64,000 nt of DNA from NCBI GenBank assembly GCA_039566865.1, contig CM076955.1, forward strand, positions 18,893,501-18,957,500, given 5' to 3'. The notes below the pieces were generated by a model, which saw only the letters and a list, made by a program, of their open reading frames with translations, searched no databases and had not been told where the DNA came from. Positions 37,301 through 41,929 of this stretch are shown in pieces. The stretch's first letter is position 1, and each line of letters opens with the position of its first letter. The position numbers were made by a program, and so were the translations under genes. Source of the stretch: Aurelia coerulea (lineage: Eukaryota; Cnidaria; Scyphozoa; Semaeostomeae; Ulmaridae).

Positions 37301-39799
37301 TTCATGTTTGCTGCAAGGAAATTGTGAGAAACTTCCCTTTTTACGTTGATAAACAGTAAAAAGGTCCCACAAACATCGGCAATTGTTAGTTGTTTATCGC
37401 TTCCTGTAAAATCAACCCTCCTTTTCTCTGTATGGCCCAAGGATAGTCTTGGCATTTCTCTGCACCAAAGACTGTTCTCACAAAGAAGCCATGAGAATAA
37501 TGTGCCTCCTCCACTGGCTTTGCCAGATTTACTAAACAATTTTAGATATAAAATCTAAACCTCCCGCAAGTTTCCAAAACGTTGTGATGAGAATCTATCA
37601 ATATATTTTTAGATGGCCTAAATATATTGTTTTTGTAAGATTTTTCTGCTTCCAGAAAATACAGAAACATTATGTTTGTCATGGATTAGAATTCACATTT
37701 GCATGAATGTAAAATGAAGGCCTATTTTAAGATTCTTTCATGATGCACAATTTTACTAAAATCACTTATAATCATTGATCTGATTTGACCAAAAAAACTT
37801 GGATATCTAAGTTAGCCTTCTTTCTGTGCAATTAATCTTTAAAGAAATTAATTTGCATTTTGCTGACTCATCCGGTGTATATATATGTCAAGGGCTTTTT
37901 TTGAATAACAAATAATTCACAAAATAAGTTAAAACAAATCTCTTAAGTCTTAAAAGTTATATCAAACAATTACAGGAGATGCATACATAAAAACAGCTGC
38001 ATACATGAACCCTACATTTTATCAGTCCCTTATCAAACAAAGGCAAAGAACTGTTACATTAGGAATTGTCACAAAGAACAACTTTCTTAGGTTTTCCTCA
38101 CAGCTCACATCACTTAAATCAAACTTCCAAATGGATCAAACTGTACAATGAAAAAAGGAATGTGCATATTTGTAAACTTACTGGTATATTTGCGATCCTG
38201 GTAGGCAGTTCCTGTCCAGTCTGCTACCTGTATAGATTAGAAAAATGCTGTCAGCAATGATGACGCATAAAATAGCTATTCAAAAAATTGGCCTATACAA
38301 GTAGAAACCAAGAAACCTTAGTGTTGTCTGTGACACTCTTTGCTAAATTCTCTCCAAATTTAAACAATAGAGAATTCAAGCCCAACAAGACAGAATTCCT
38401 AAATCAGAAAGCTTCCTATCAAAAAATGCAAACTATTCACTTTCTGTTCAGATGGTTGGAAATGTCTGTGGAAGACATATCGAAAATTTGTAGCATTAAA
38501 AGTATTTTTGAATGAATCAAATTTTGCTTGGCAGTAGAAAGAATGAAATATTTTGCGATTTTTGTTGTGTTTCTATGATGGGAAGGAAAACATAGGTGAA
38601 TTCAGTAGTTCAGTAGTTGTGAAATGGCTAACGAGGGTCATAAAATGCTTGATCAAATTGTAAGGAATCTCTTGCACAGAAAAACACACAAGCGAATTTG
38701 ATCTCTTTCAAAAGTTATGGGAAATGAAGTTTCAAATAAATACTAATTTTTTCGATCCCATGGCATTAAATGTACAGACAACATCCAATACCCATGAAAA
38801 ATTTACTTTTGTGTTGTTCTGTGTGAGAAGTTTCTTGACAATTTGATTGAGTGCTTCAGGATGTTTTTCAGGCATTTTGCAAACAGGGATCTTTGTAAAG
38901 TTGAATTTATCTATATCATATCAGCACTATCAGAAAAACATAAGAAAGATCTCAAAACATGATGGTCTTTCAGCTATCCAAAAGAATATATTTGGAAGTT
39001 TTTGGAAGGGAGTTGCTTACAAAAAGAGGGGAATTGGCCACTGAGAATTAAAAATAGGCTATTTCCCGTTCATTTAATGAATGGGCCCTGCATTCTATAA
39101 TCAATCCTCACTCTCAGCAGAGTAAAGGCACCAGGAACTAAAATGTGCTATGATATTTTGTGTCTGCCATTCAGTGGCAGAGGGGTTTTTACGAGTTCCT
39201 TCTTATTTGATGAGGCCAGTTTAGCACTCTAAACTTACGATCATATTCAACTTAAATGGACAGTCGGTCATGTATGAGTACAGTTTTGCACTCACAGAGC
39301 AAATTTATTCTGTAGTCAATGTGAACACACAATTAACAGAACTTCTTCCGCACCTTTTGATAAGTAGCCGGGCTGATCTATGTAATTATATCTACTAGCC
39401 TTGTAAGGGTTCTTTTTAGATTGCAGTGAGTACATGATATTTGGACAGCGTGGTTAGTTGTGTAATAACTTCTTCAGTTATGACGTGCACTGTACTTATG
39501 ATTATACCTGCAATTGATAGTCAAGCTTCCTCCCATATTTCACCTGCCGCCCCTACGACAAGACCTTCCTAAAATCTAAAAATTTAGGCCCATTTTTTGC
39601 TGCGAGAGCAACAACCAGAAATTGACCTTTTTAGCGAACACAGTACATTCAAAATTAAGCATAACTTTCATAATACCTTGCCAATTCTATCTCCTTTGGA
39701 AAACGGTTGATATGGAATATCTTTGAACTGTTGTGGTACAGCACAAGGTCCCCAACCATCAGGGTTGTCTTGAATTTGCGGAGGCATGAAGTGCGCCAT
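7252..39799 (-). CDS. EIF3D: Eukaryotic translation initiation factor 3 subunit d (eIF3d), 13 coding exons
   Basis: eIF3d is a subunit of the eIF3 complex, which loads the 40S ribosome with initiator tRNA and mRNA in the cytoplasm. In vertebrates eIF3d also binds the mRNA cap directly on selected messages. Exons (minus strand, in order) are 39799-39677, 38227-38182, 36742-36606, 34883-34752, 32605-32484, 27401-27269, 25025-24930, 21120-21072, 19846-19645, 14937-14808, 10552-10413, 8960-8768 and 7371-7252. They sum to 1,623 nt, i.e. 540 residues plus a stop, close to the 548 of human. Every junction is GT-AG and keeps frame. Recognised blocks are the N-terminal [19 protein letters not shown], a K/R/Q-rich stretch (residues 103-146), [76 protein letters not shown] and [14 protein letters not shown], then an acidic tail. 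No break was found. Identification is from memory of the family, not from a search. Confidence 0.97.
7802..7840. repeat. ATGT-type microsatellite
   Basis: Imperfect ATGT/GTAT repeats in EIF3D intron 12 run up to the start of a MITE end (CCGGGTGAGTC at 7,841). Confidence 0.8.
7841..8370. mobile_element. Fragment of the CCGGGTGAGTCA MITE family
   Basis: It begins with TA followed by CCGGGTGAGTCGATC, the terminus shared with elements at 9,870, 12,211, 37,875, 41,220 and 57,071. Its inner part (TATCTAAGTTAGCCTTTTTTC near 8,320) matches the element ending at 37,875. The opposite terminus was not found, so it is truncated or rearranged; the right limit is approximate. Confidence 0.5.
8768..8960 (-). 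CDS. EIF3D: EIF3D exon 12 (residues 437-501)
   Basis: It encodes [39 protein letters not shown] and [16 protein letters not shown], the well-conserved C-terminal part of the cap-binding domain. The acceptor is CTTACAG and the donor GTAAGGAAGG. Confidence 0.96.
9454..9869. mobile_element. TA-flanked MITE, family P, right end lost
   Basis: The left end is TA followed by CAGTAAATCCCCACACATAAG; the right arm reads TTATATGCGGGGATTTA, its reverse complement. The last bases of the right end are replaced by the start of the next MITE. It is related to the copies at 11,419 and 21,464. Confidence 0.75.
9870..10380. mobile_element. Palindromic MITE, CCGGGTGAGTCA family
   Basis: The left arm CCGGGTGAGTCAAAAAAG, followed by CGTTTGGCGGGCTGTG, pairs with the right arm CACAGCCCGCCAAACTGG, then TTTTGACTCACTT. 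Inner parts are also inverted (AATTCCACATTCCATTATGG versus GAATGGAACGTGGAATTC), so nearly the whole element folds back. It appears to have inserted at a TA in the right end of the family P element. Confidence 0.75.
10413..10552 (-). CDS. EIF3D: EIF3D exon 11 (residues 391-436)
   Basis: It encodes [37 protein letters not shown] and LAGSEYLKL, matching the family's [32 protein letters not shown]...[10 protein letters not shown]. Acceptor AATTTTAG, donor GTGAGTATGC; it ends two bases into a Gly codon. Confidence 0.95.
11419..11871. mobile_element. TA-flanked MITE, family P
   Basis: Terminal inverted repeats begin CAGTAAAAACCCGCGTATAAG and continue AACCTA; the right end is GGTTCTTATATGCGGG then TTTTTACTG. 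Both ends are flanked by TA, the usual Tc1/mariner target. It is 453 bp long and non-coding, and inserted next to LINE sequence in EIF3D intron 10. Confidence 0.88.
11880..12208 (+). mobile_element. LINE 3' fragment (CR1/L2-like), family R
   Basis: The plus-strand frame reads [20 protein letters not shown], then [17 protein letters not shown] and [17 protein letters not shown] and a stop. It is the same C-terminal reverse-transcriptase block as at 29,244 and 33,740 but more decayed. The 3' untranslated part shares TTAGCTATAATTGTAGCTA with them. Its 5' side is cut by the MITE ending at 11,871. Confidence 0.75.
12211..12898. mobile_element. Palindromic MITE, CCGGGTGAG family, with inner 100-bp duplication
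   Basis: TA followed by CCGGGTGAGGCAATAAAAAG at the left; GCCTTTTTTTACTCATCCGG followed by TA at the right. The inner halves are partly inverted. A 100-bp segment starting CTTCTCCCTCAATATC at 12,251 is repeated directly at 12,351. The right half (AGCCAGGAAAAATTCT) is shared with the element ending at 41,220. Confidence 0.82.
12978..14520. mobile_element. Mutator-like MITE, family M, copy 2, split by another transposon
   Basis: The left end is AGCATAAGTTCCAAATCTTT and the right end AAAGATTTGGAACCTATGCT. Flanks GTCCTCGAT and GTCCTCTAT form a 9-bp target duplication; the third tandem copy downstream still has GTCCTCGAT. The inside matches copies 3 and 4 (TTTGATGACGTCACATC). A 1,017-bp TA-flanked element interrupts it at 13,444-14,460. 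The right 20 bp became part of a 115-bp tandem repeat with the end of EIF3D exon 10. Confidence 0.87.
13444..14460. mobile_element. TA-flanked element nested inside the family M MITE
   Basis: The 28-bp inverted termini read GAGTACTGTCACCCTGAATG then GGTCTAAT at the left and the reverse complement at the right (ATTAGACCCATTCAGGGCGA then CAGTACTC). TA lies at both ends. Inner copies of the terminal motif, CGCCCTGAATGGGTCTAAAT near 13,652 and AGACCCATTCAGGGCGAAC near 14,016, suggest a second related copy inside the first. No transposase frame was recognised. Confidence 0.82.
14501..14845. repeat. 115-bp tandem triplication of MITE end, intron and exon 10 end
   Basis: Three direct copies start at 14,501, 14,616 and 14,731 and are nearly identical. 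Each holds the terminal 20 bp of the family M MITE, its target duplication, about 57 bp of intron, the EIF3D exon 10 donor and the last 38 nt of exon 10. The third copy runs into the real exon. The word ATAAAGATTT occurs both in the MITE end and in exon 10, so it is the likely exchange point. Confidence 0.95.
14808..14937 (-). CDS. EIF3D: EIF3D exon 10 (residues 347-390)
   Basis: It encodes [20 protein letters not shown] and [16 protein letters not shown], matching the family's [10 protein letters not shown]...[11 protein letters not shown]. The acceptor is GTCAATAG. The last 38 nt, with the donor GTATGG, are repeated twice more downstream (donor copies after 14,693 and 14,578) in a 115-bp tandem array. 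Only the donor at 14,807 joins to exon 11 in frame. Confidence 0.95.
15000..15153. mobile_element. Fragment of the AAGAAACTT MITE family
   Basis: The right end reads AAGTTTCTAATAAAGAAAAC, then GTG and TA, matching the terminus of the element at 23,109-23,530. Several AAGAAAC/GTTTCTT words lie inside. The left end was not found. Confidence 0.5.
15709..15859. mobile_element. Short palindromic element, family H
   Basis: About 150 bp that folds on itself: AAAGGGTCTGTGTCACCCAG, GCATTCCTTGCACGTGCC and GCCATTTTCATGGGCC pair with GGCCATGAAAATGGCG, GGCACGTG-like and GGAACAGACCCTTT segments. Related copies or halves lie at 30,709-30,845 and 48,560-49,240, and a partial match near 60,200-60,240. Confidence 0.75.
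15940..16406. mobile_element. Inverted-repeat MITE with repeated CAGACCCC words
   Basis: The arms GGGAGCTGTCATTTTTATTA with CAGGGAGGGGGTGGAAGCA pair with TGCTTCCACCCGGGTTCCTG and ATTTATCACTGCTCCC. The inside repeats TTCAGACCCC/GTTCTGACCCC words. No coding frame. Confidence 0.65.
16407..17136. other. Intronic DNA, nothing recognised
   Basis: Part of EIF3D intron 9. It contains a short TTGTTCATTG repeat near 16,470. Open frames occur on both strands but have no recognisable domain or splice context. Confidence 0.5.
17149..17699. mobile_element. Inverted-repeat element with 12-bp flanking direct repeat
   Basis: The ends GACTTATAACGATGAGTC and GACTCGTCGTCATAAGTC are inverted. AGATCATAACTA lies on both sides (17,137-17,148 and 17,700-17,711), consistent with a target duplication of roughly 10-12 bp. 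It is 551 bp long and no transposase was seen. Confidence 0.75.
18057..18306. mobile_element. Near-perfect 250-bp palindrome, family T
   Basis: Two arms of about 124 bp meet with almost no spacer at CAAAGTGCACTTTG near 18,182. The arms contain ACCTTTTAGCCATTCTAC, AAAAGAGCCTGGATCGAGCG and AGCTTCTATCA. Weaker inverted homology extends to about 18,033 and 18,342. Single-arm relatives lie at 20,225-20,352, 26,672-26,793 and 45,283-45,432. Confidence 0.85.
18365..18425. repeat. Hairpin with 17-bp arms
   Basis: TCCCAAGGGTATCTGTT and AACAGATACCCTTGGGA flank a short spacer of about 27 bases. It may be the core of a small foldback element. Confidence 0.6.
18853..19022. mobile_element. Inverted-repeat element with CGTATGTGTCCC arms
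   Basis: The left arm AGACGAGATACGCTTTGTC and CGTATGTGTCCCCCCGTGCA pairs with TGCACGGAGGGACACATACG and CAAAGCCTATCTCGTCTC. The spacer carries GCTCATGCG...CGCATGAGC. About 170 bp, non-coding. Confidence 0.7.
19100..19334. mobile_element. Foldback element, family F, with 9-bp target duplication
   Basis: Arms start AGCAAGGGCAAATTTTGT and end ACAAAATTTGCTCTTGTT; the inner arms GAATAGATTTCACACCT and GGTGTGAAATCTATTC are inverted. AATCAGACC flanks both sides exactly. 235 bp, non-coding, in EIF3D intron 9. Confidence 0.87.
19645..19846 (-). CDS. EIF3D: EIF3D exon 9 (residues 280-346)
   Basis: It encodes [36 protein letters not shown] and [19 protein letters not shown], matching the core segment DLLTVSETANEPP...NPNPFVEDD. 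The acceptor is TTTCTGTAG and the donor GTAAGTG. The exon ends two bases into the Arg codon. Confidence 0.96.
20225..20352. mobile_element. Single-arm copy of palindrome family T
   Basis: TTTTCGAATGTGAACAAAAG, GTAACGTCATTCAATCC and AAAATATTGCTCGATCCAGA match one arm of the palindrome at 18,057-18,306. The other arm is absent. Confidence 0.6.
20430..20760 (+). mobile_element. Repeat with TTTAATTTTCGC motifs around a short acidic frame end
   Basis: TTTAATTTTCGC or close forms recur near 20,463, 20,511, 20,722 and 20,740. Between them a plus-strand frame (20,546-20,653) ends [18 protein letters not shown], then NIIVIEE and a stop. An acidic C terminus fits some DDE transposases of the pogo/Tigger type, but only 35 codons are open and no catalytic part is seen, so this is a guess. 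Confidence 0.3.
21072..21120 (-). CDS. EIF3D: EIF3D exon 8 (residues 264-279)
   Basis: A 49-nt exon encoding [16 protein letters not shown] plus one base, matching the family's [17 protein letters not shown]. Acceptor TATTTCAG, donor GTGAGGAAC. Confidence 0.95.
21464..21926. mobile_element. TA-flanked MITE, family P
   Basis: CAGTAAAAACCCGCGTATAAG at the left and ACGCGGGTTTTTACTG at the right, each flanked by TA. 463 bp. It is closely similar throughout to the copy at 11,419-11,871, in the same orientation. It lies in EIF3D intron 7 side sequence upstream of exon 8. Confidence 0.88.
22112..22205. mobile_element. Left-end fragment of a family M MITE
   Basis: It reads CATAGGGCTCAACTCTTTC then AAAAAGGTGGGTGTAAAATTC, the left terminus of the Mutator-like family. 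It is cut off by LINE sequence at about 22,210, so the LINE probably inserted later. Confidence 0.65.
22208..22720 (-). mobile_element. LINE 3' fragment, family S (minus strand)
   Basis: The minus-strand frame 22,684-22,379 reads [19 protein letters not shown], then [10 protein letters not shown] and [20 protein letters not shown]: the C-terminal block of a CR1/L2-like reverse transcriptase. An untranslated tail contains CCACGGCCCCCTGAAAAGC and ends in repeated TGAAA. It is related to the copy at 44,090-44,590. Confidence 0.8.
22721..23108. other. Intronic DNA, nothing recognised
   Basis: Part of EIF3D intron 7. No repeat, RNA or exon was identified. Confidence 0.5.
23109..23530. mobile_element. 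TA-flanked MITE with AAGAAACT termini
   Basis: CACGTGTTTTTTATTATAAG then AAACTTGG at the left; CCAGTTTCTTATAAAAAAAA then CGTG at the right; TA on both sides. The word AGTTTCTTA recurs inside. 422 bp, non-coding. Confidence 0.78.
24088..24255. mobile_element. hAT-like MITE with 8-bp target duplication
   Basis: The termini CAGAGACGTAGGAAC and CTTCCTACGTCCCTG are inverted. GCAAGGTG flanks both sides exactly (24,080-24,087 and 24,256-24,263). An 8-bp duplication with CAGRG termini is the hAT signature. The inside is rich in GTGCCCCC runs. Confidence 0.88.
24595..24812 (-). CDS. Possible first coding exon of an unknown product inside EIF3D intron 7
   Basis: An ATG at 24,812 opens 72 codons plus two bases, ending ...HSTSEE and AG before a consensus donor GTACGT. 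The stretch is clearly more GC-rich than its surroundings and free of recognised repeats. The product is Ser/Thr/Lys/Arg-rich ([20 protein letters not shown], then [18 protein letters not shown]) with no domain I know. Its end phase (two bases) fits EIF3D exon 10 or 12, so an internal promoter with an alternative N terminus is possible, as is an unrelated gene or chance. Confidence 0.35.
24930..25025 (-). CDS. EIF3D: EIF3D exon 7 (residues 232-263)
   Basis: It encodes [18 protein letters not shown], then [14 protein letters not shown], matching GNVFATDAILATLM...TRSVYSWDIVVQ of the cap-binding domain. Acceptor TTTGCAG, donor GTAAATTTTC, phase 0. The frame stays open for many codons into the upstream intron, giving a misleading longer frame. 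Confidence 0.96.
25440..25553. repeat. Purine tract and ATGT microsatellite
   Basis: A run of AGAGA/AAGAG units (25,440-25,475) is followed by purine-rich DNA and about nine ATGT units (25,516-25,553). A simple-sequence region in EIF3D intron 6, next to exon 7. Confidence 0.9.
25554..26420. other. Intronic DNA, only minor repeats
   Basis: Part of EIF3D intron 6. The segment GAACGAAGGATGGAAAGAAG near 25,830 repeats one at 25,490, so a small duplication is present. No gene or RNA was recognised. Confidence 0.5.
26423..26660 (+). mobile_element. tRNA-headed SINE
   Basis: The head has an A-box-like TGGCTCAGTGTGGTAG and a B-box GGTTCGAGTCC (26,475-26,485) at normal tRNA spacing. The termini GCGGGGA and TCCCCGC could pair, but the T arm and anticodon arm do not fold as a functional tRNA. 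A body of about 170 bp without coding frame follows. The right limit is approximate. Confidence 0.65.
26672..26793. mobile_element. Single-arm copy of palindrome family T
   Basis: GAAAGTGCGCAACATTGATA, GAAGCTACAATGTCACT and TTTATAGAATAGGTGAAC match one arm of the 18,057 palindrome. The second arm is missing. Confidence 0.65.
27269..27401 (-). CDS. EIF3D: EIF3D exon 6 (residues 187-231)
   Basis: It encodes [20 protein letters not shown], then [16 protein letters not shown]. MEYYDKxFDRIT and [11 protein letters not shown] are hallmark eIF3d strings. The usual ECCGALEYY is [10 protein letters not shown] here, so the Cys pair of many animals is absent. Acceptor AAACAG, donor GTAAGGC. Confidence 0.96.
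28172..28769. mobile_element. TA-flanked palindromic MITE, family V
   Basis: CCGGGTATCCCATCCC and CATACGGATTTGGTTGACTC at the left pair with CCAACCAAATCCGTATA and GGTCACCCAG at the right; TA at both ends. Inner segments (GTTTGTTGGTATTGGTGCTT versus AAGCACCAATACCAACAAAC) are also inverted. Copy fragment at 43,830. 598 bp, non-coding. Confidence 0.82.
29236..29850 (+). mobile_element. LINE 3' fragment, family R
   Basis: The plus frame 29,244-29,681 reads [37 protein letters not shown], then [18 protein letters not shown] and a stop: the C-terminal end of a CR1/L2-like reverse transcriptase, without the catalytic domain. It is followed by a 3' tail (TAGGCCTTAATTAGCTGTAA) and TAATAATAA. Inserted in EIF3D intron 5 against the gene's direction. 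Confidence 0.88.
29851..30700. other. Intronic DNA with short GATCCAATGCT repeats
   Basis: Part of EIF3D intron 5. The word GATCCAATGCT recurs near 30,410, 30,520 and 30,575 with TGATCCAATG variants. No gene or RNA was recognised. Confidence 0.5.
30709..30845. mobile_element. Short palindromic element, family H
   Basis: AAAGGGGCCTTTGCAAGGAG, TTGCCATTTTTACAG, then CCACGAAAATGACC and GCACATGCAAGGTATGG. It folds back imperfectly and resembles the element at 15,709-15,859. Confidence 0.6.
31728..31816. repeat. Direct duplication of about 45 bp
   Basis: GCATTTCAGTCGGCGAGCAC with GATGCTTGTTTGGTT occurs twice in a row, with GTGGG just ahead of each. It is GC-richer than its surroundings. No product was recognised. 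Confidence 0.85.
31988..32403. mobile_element. Inverted-repeat MITE with GTTTAAACATCG ends
   Basis: AGGCCCAGTTTAAACATCG at the left and CGATGTTTAAACTAGGCCT at the right. The motif AAAACGATGTTTAAA also occurs internally near 32,075. About 415 bp, ending 81 bases from EIF3D exon 5. Confidence 0.75.
32484..32605 (-). CDS. EIF3D: EIF3D exon 5 (residues 147-186)
   Basis: It encodes [20 protein letters not shown], then [20 protein letters not shown], matching the family's WxVxEEMDFPxL block just before the cap-binding core. Acceptor TTTTCTAG, donor GTAAGTTAAT; it ends two bases into a Leu codon. Confidence 0.95.
32606..33690. other. EIF3D intron 4 part, nothing recognised
   Basis: AT-rich with a TTTGTTTTG-rich patch near 32,860. 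No repeat family seen elsewhere in the window was found here. Confidence 0.5.
33725..34330 (+). mobile_element. LINE 3' fragment, family R, with GAT-repeat tail
   Basis: The plus frame reads [37 protein letters not shown], then [18 protein letters not shown]; it shares most of its sequence with 29,236-29,850. A frameshift near 34,095 breaks the last codons. The tail is TAGGCCTTAATTAGCTGTAA followed by a GATGAT run (34,306-34,328). It lies in EIF3D intron 4. Confidence 0.88.
34752..34883 (-). CDS. EIF3D: EIF3D exon 4 (residues 103-146), basic region
   Basis: It encodes [20 protein letters not shown] followed by a Lys/Arg/Asn/Gln-rich run ending NRYNDRQ. The position and basic character match the poorly conserved, positively charged segment of eIF3d before the MDFP motif. 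Acceptor AATCTAG, donor GTAAGGG, phase 0 at both ends. Confidence 0.93.
35353..35975. mobile_element. Inverted-repeat MITE with CAGGCCTGGCC ends
   Basis: CAGGCCTGGCCATTTAAGGC at the left and CTCACGGCCAGGCCTG at the right. The subterminal parts are GC-rich with GCGGGCGATCGCCCGC and ATCGCTCGCCT words. Inside, CTCCTGTAAAATCGTTAACTAC occurs near 35,600 and again with one change near 35,697. hAT-like by terminus; the target duplication is not clear. Confidence 0.75.
36167..36584. mobile_element. Palindromic MITE next to EIF3D exon 3
   Basis: CACCACTTCAATCAACAGC and TTTTGGAAATT at the left pair with AATTTCCAAAA and GCTGCTTGATTGAAGTGGTG at the right. The centre AAGGGATTTGACCATG... and ...CGGTCAAATCCCTT is inverted too. 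418 bp, non-coding, 21 bases from the exon 3 donor. Confidence 0.82.
36606..36742 (-). CDS. EIF3D: EIF3D exon 3 (residues 57-102)
   Basis: It opens with the last two bases of the Ser codon split from exon 2 and encodes [18 protein letters not shown], then SSFQLVDT and [13 protein letters not shown]. This matches the eIF3d segment containing SSFQLVDT and TAYQRN. The donor GTGAGTAAAG lies 21 bases from a palindromic MITE (36,167-36,584). Confidence 0.95.
36801..36994. mobile_element. Short inverted-repeat element
   Basis: CTTAAAGACAAATGACGGAT and ATATCTCCGTCATTTGTC with TTTAACAAG are inverted ends about 190 bp apart. AAGATGACTTAGCGC lies inside. Non-coding. Confidence 0.65.
37144..37596. mobile_element. 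Inverted-repeat element with AGATTCTCATCAC ends
   Basis: 13-bp exact inverted ends AGATTCTCATCAC and GTGATGAGAATCT. A minus-strand frame of 87 codons inside has no recognised domain. Possibly a MITE; the target duplication is not clear. Confidence 0.5.
37740..37875. mobile_element. Right-end fragment, CCGGGTGAGTCA family
   Basis: It ends TGCTGACTCATCCGG. TATCTAAGTTAGCCTTCTTTC inside matches the fragment at 7,841-8,370. The left limit is approximate. Confidence 0.55.
38182..38227 (-). CDS. EIF3D: EIF3D exon 2 (residues 42-56)
   Basis: This 46-nt microexon encodes [15 protein letters not shown] plus one base of the next codon. The acceptor is CTATACAG and the donor is GTAAGTTTAC. VADWTG is invariant in the family; its small size means frame prediction alone would miss it. 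Confidence 0.95.
38228..39676. other. EIF3D intron 1, nothing recognised
   Basis: AT-rich, with small open frames and no splice-bounded exon or known repeat seen. Confidence 0.5.
39677..39799 (-). CDS. EIF3D: EIF3D exon 1 (residues 1-41)
   Basis: The ATG at 39,799 sits in a good animal context (CAACATGG), and residues 1-41 read [18 protein letters not shown] and onward through CAVPQQF to SKGDRIGK, the conserved eIF3d N terminus. A second ATG at codon 5 matches the internal Met of other eIF3d proteins, so the first ATG is preferred. The exon ends AAG and is followed by the donor GTATTATG, in phase 0. Confidence 0.95.
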
Positions 39800-39930
39800 G
39801 TTGAATCACCACGAGAAAAGAACATTCATCAATCATGCACGCGTGAATACGCAGAAAAACGCGGGTTTAGTCAGTGCCTCTATTTGAAACATCTTCAAAC
39901 TCGCAGCCTCGTTGCAGGTGATCTGCCGGG
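39800..39930 (-). promoter_or_regulatory. Probable EIF3D 5' UTR and proximal promoter
   Basis: Sequence just upstream of the start codon. It is GC-richer than the introns, with CGCGTGCATG and CGCGGGTTTTT words. No TATA box at a fitting distance was seen. The region is bounded upstream by an inverted-repeat element starting at about 39,931. The call is by position only. Confidence 0.4.
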
Positions 39931-40129
39931 TTGGGGGTAAAGTGAACGTTGCAAAGTGGTCGCCAAAGAAAGCTCTTTTTTAAGACAATGAAAAAAATTT
40001 GAAAACTATTTTTGCTGAATAAACTAACCCAAAGACACAGTATCAGAACTACGTTCAAAAGTTTGCCTTCAGCTACAATCTCCTTGGTACATTCTTGAAA
40101 AACCTCCAACTAGTTCACTTTACCCCCGG
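39931..40129. mobile_element. Inverted-repeat element upstream of EIF3D
   Basis: GGGGGTAAAGTGAACGTTG at the left and CAACTAGTTCACTTTACCCCC at the right are inverted. About 200 bp, only about 130 bp from the EIF3D start codon. Confidence 0.65.
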
Positions 40130-40329
40130 GGGGATACATAACATGTTCAGAGTGTGGGTTTTTGGGCCCAAAATTCTCTTAACGAGGGTCCTTTTAGGCA
40201 GATTTTTCATAAACATGGGTGGGGTTTCGCTGAAATTCGCTAAAAATTGGCTAAAAATGGGCAGTTTTCCGCTAAAATTTCAGCCCACGAGTAGTAGAAT
40301 CTTGGCCTTTCGAATACACGTATCTTTTT

Positions 40330-41220
40330 ATAAGAATTGCCAACATGTTCGATTAGCCTATCTTTAGAATTTTTCCTGGCTGAAATCGGTCATTCCGTTT
40401 AGATTTCACAAGGGATTTCCTCAAGAAAGTCCTTTCGAGAAAACCAGGAAAACGTGCTAAAATCATGAGCTAGTTTCACGCATATTTTCACCTTACAGCA
40501 ATAACTTGAAAACGCTTTAGCACGTGCTATTATCTTGGGATGATGAAAAAGTCTCCCCTGGTATGAGTAACTCATTCAAGAGGGATTCCATCCTTCCAAG
40601 AGGGCAAAATACATGAACACGGGATGCAATGCAAGTGTTATTATTGCTAGAAAGGAAAACGAAGGAAATTTTGCTCGCCGTTTTCGCTCGTATTGCAGGC
40701 TTTTGAAGGGGGTTTTCTCTCGGGGGGGGGGGGGGGGTACTTAGTATATTTGTCCGACGGGGATGTGCCGTTTTTAAGGGTATTGTTTTCACCAATTTTT
40801 TCTAGCACAGTATCAAAATGAGGCAATTTTTCTAGAGCAGGTTGTCAAAGCATGTCAAAGGGGAGATATTCTGCTAGATCGGGTCATTTTTCGGTCAAAT
40901 TTCATGTTTTTGAGTATACTTTTCACCAATTTTTTCTAGAACAGGTTATCATTTTGAGCGAAAAATTCTGGAGCAGGGTAAAAAAAATTTTACGTGGGCA
41001 CACCCCCGTAGAAATTTAAGTCAAGTACCCCCCCCCCCCTGGGGTTTTCTGCAAAAAATCTCCCATTTTCAATGGGAAGGAATGACCGATTGAAGCCGGG
41101 TAAATTACTGAATGTATTTGATCATATTGGCAATGAAGCAAGGCAGTTTGCAATGTTATTGCTTTGATATTCAGGGAGCAGTATTTTTCAAACAAGGATT
41201 GTTTTTATTGACTCACCCGG
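40330..41220. mobile_element. CCGGGTGAG-family MITE carrying a G/C-run insertion
   Basis: The right end is TTTTTATTGACTCACCCGG followed by TA. The left half (AATTTTTCCTGGCTGAAATC, AGCACGTGCTATTATC) is the inverted counterpart of parts of the 12,211 element. Between about 40,718 and 41,040 a G run and a C run (GGGGGTACTT versus AAGTACCCCC) bound another insert. The left terminus was not identified. Confidence 0.6.
40718..41040. mobile_element. Insert bounded by long G and C runs
   Basis: It opens with a G run then TACTTAGTATATTTG and closes with AAGTCAAGTA then a C run. CACCAATTTTTTCTAGCACAG and CACCAATTTTTTCTAGAACAG recur inside. It looks like a small inverted-terminus element nested in the MITE above. 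Confidence 0.55.
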
Positions 41221-41679
41221 TATAATTTCAATTAGCCAAAGTCAAGTTATGTGGTGGTCGCAACAACTTATTTATAATTTAAACTTGAGATAGGATGCAT
41301 AAACATTCCCTTAGATTTGTAAGAATAGCCCGGCATGCCTACCGGCTGAGTCAAAGACAAGTTTAGGTGTTTGAAAGCATGCAGCTCTCAGACTATTTAT
41401 CAGTTTCCTATAAACTGATAATATCTGTGTAGCTAACAAATCAGCTTAGATTAGATAAGAAAATTGAATTTGCTAAGATTGGTCTTTTCGTACTCAAATT
41501 ACAGGAGATTTTATGAAAATATTTCATTTCAAAATCCTCCAAAAGAACAGGCCCAAAGTCCTTGATGAAATTTGCTTCCAAGTCAACCCCCCCCCCCCTC
41601 GGCTTCTTGATCAAATAAACAAAATCCGCCAGGCAGTTCTACAAACTGACCCTCCTTCTTTCGTTATAAAGTTATGGCT

Positions 41680-41862
41680 TCTCTTAAAAACCACCTTTCG
41701 CATGTACAAGGCGACAGTTCGCCCTACTGGTTTCAGGACAACTTTTGCGGCTTCGGTTGTTTTTAATTACTTGTTCAGAGGATTTCCTTTGTCTGCAATC
41801 TCTAATCGCTTTGAATTCCGGTGCCAATCAACAGCAACTGATGCGATTGTCCTTGTTTCAGT
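41680..41862. mobile_element. Single-arm copy of foldback family F
   Basis: GGATTTCCTTTGTCTGCAAT, CTCTAATCGCTTTGAATTCC and GATTGTCCTTGTT match the arm and spacer parts of the 46,860 and 52,499 foldbacks. The frame FPLSAISNRFEFRCQ recurs, as in the other copies. Confidence 0.65.
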
Positions 41863-41929
41863 ATGAAACTTATCCTAAGCAGCCATATGAAAATGAGACA
41901 ATAGAATTTAAAGCTCTTCCACGTCTATC

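Noticed and set aside
37276..37539. 87-codon minus-strand frame
   Set aside because: It lies inside an inverted-repeat element and has no recognised domain or splice context.
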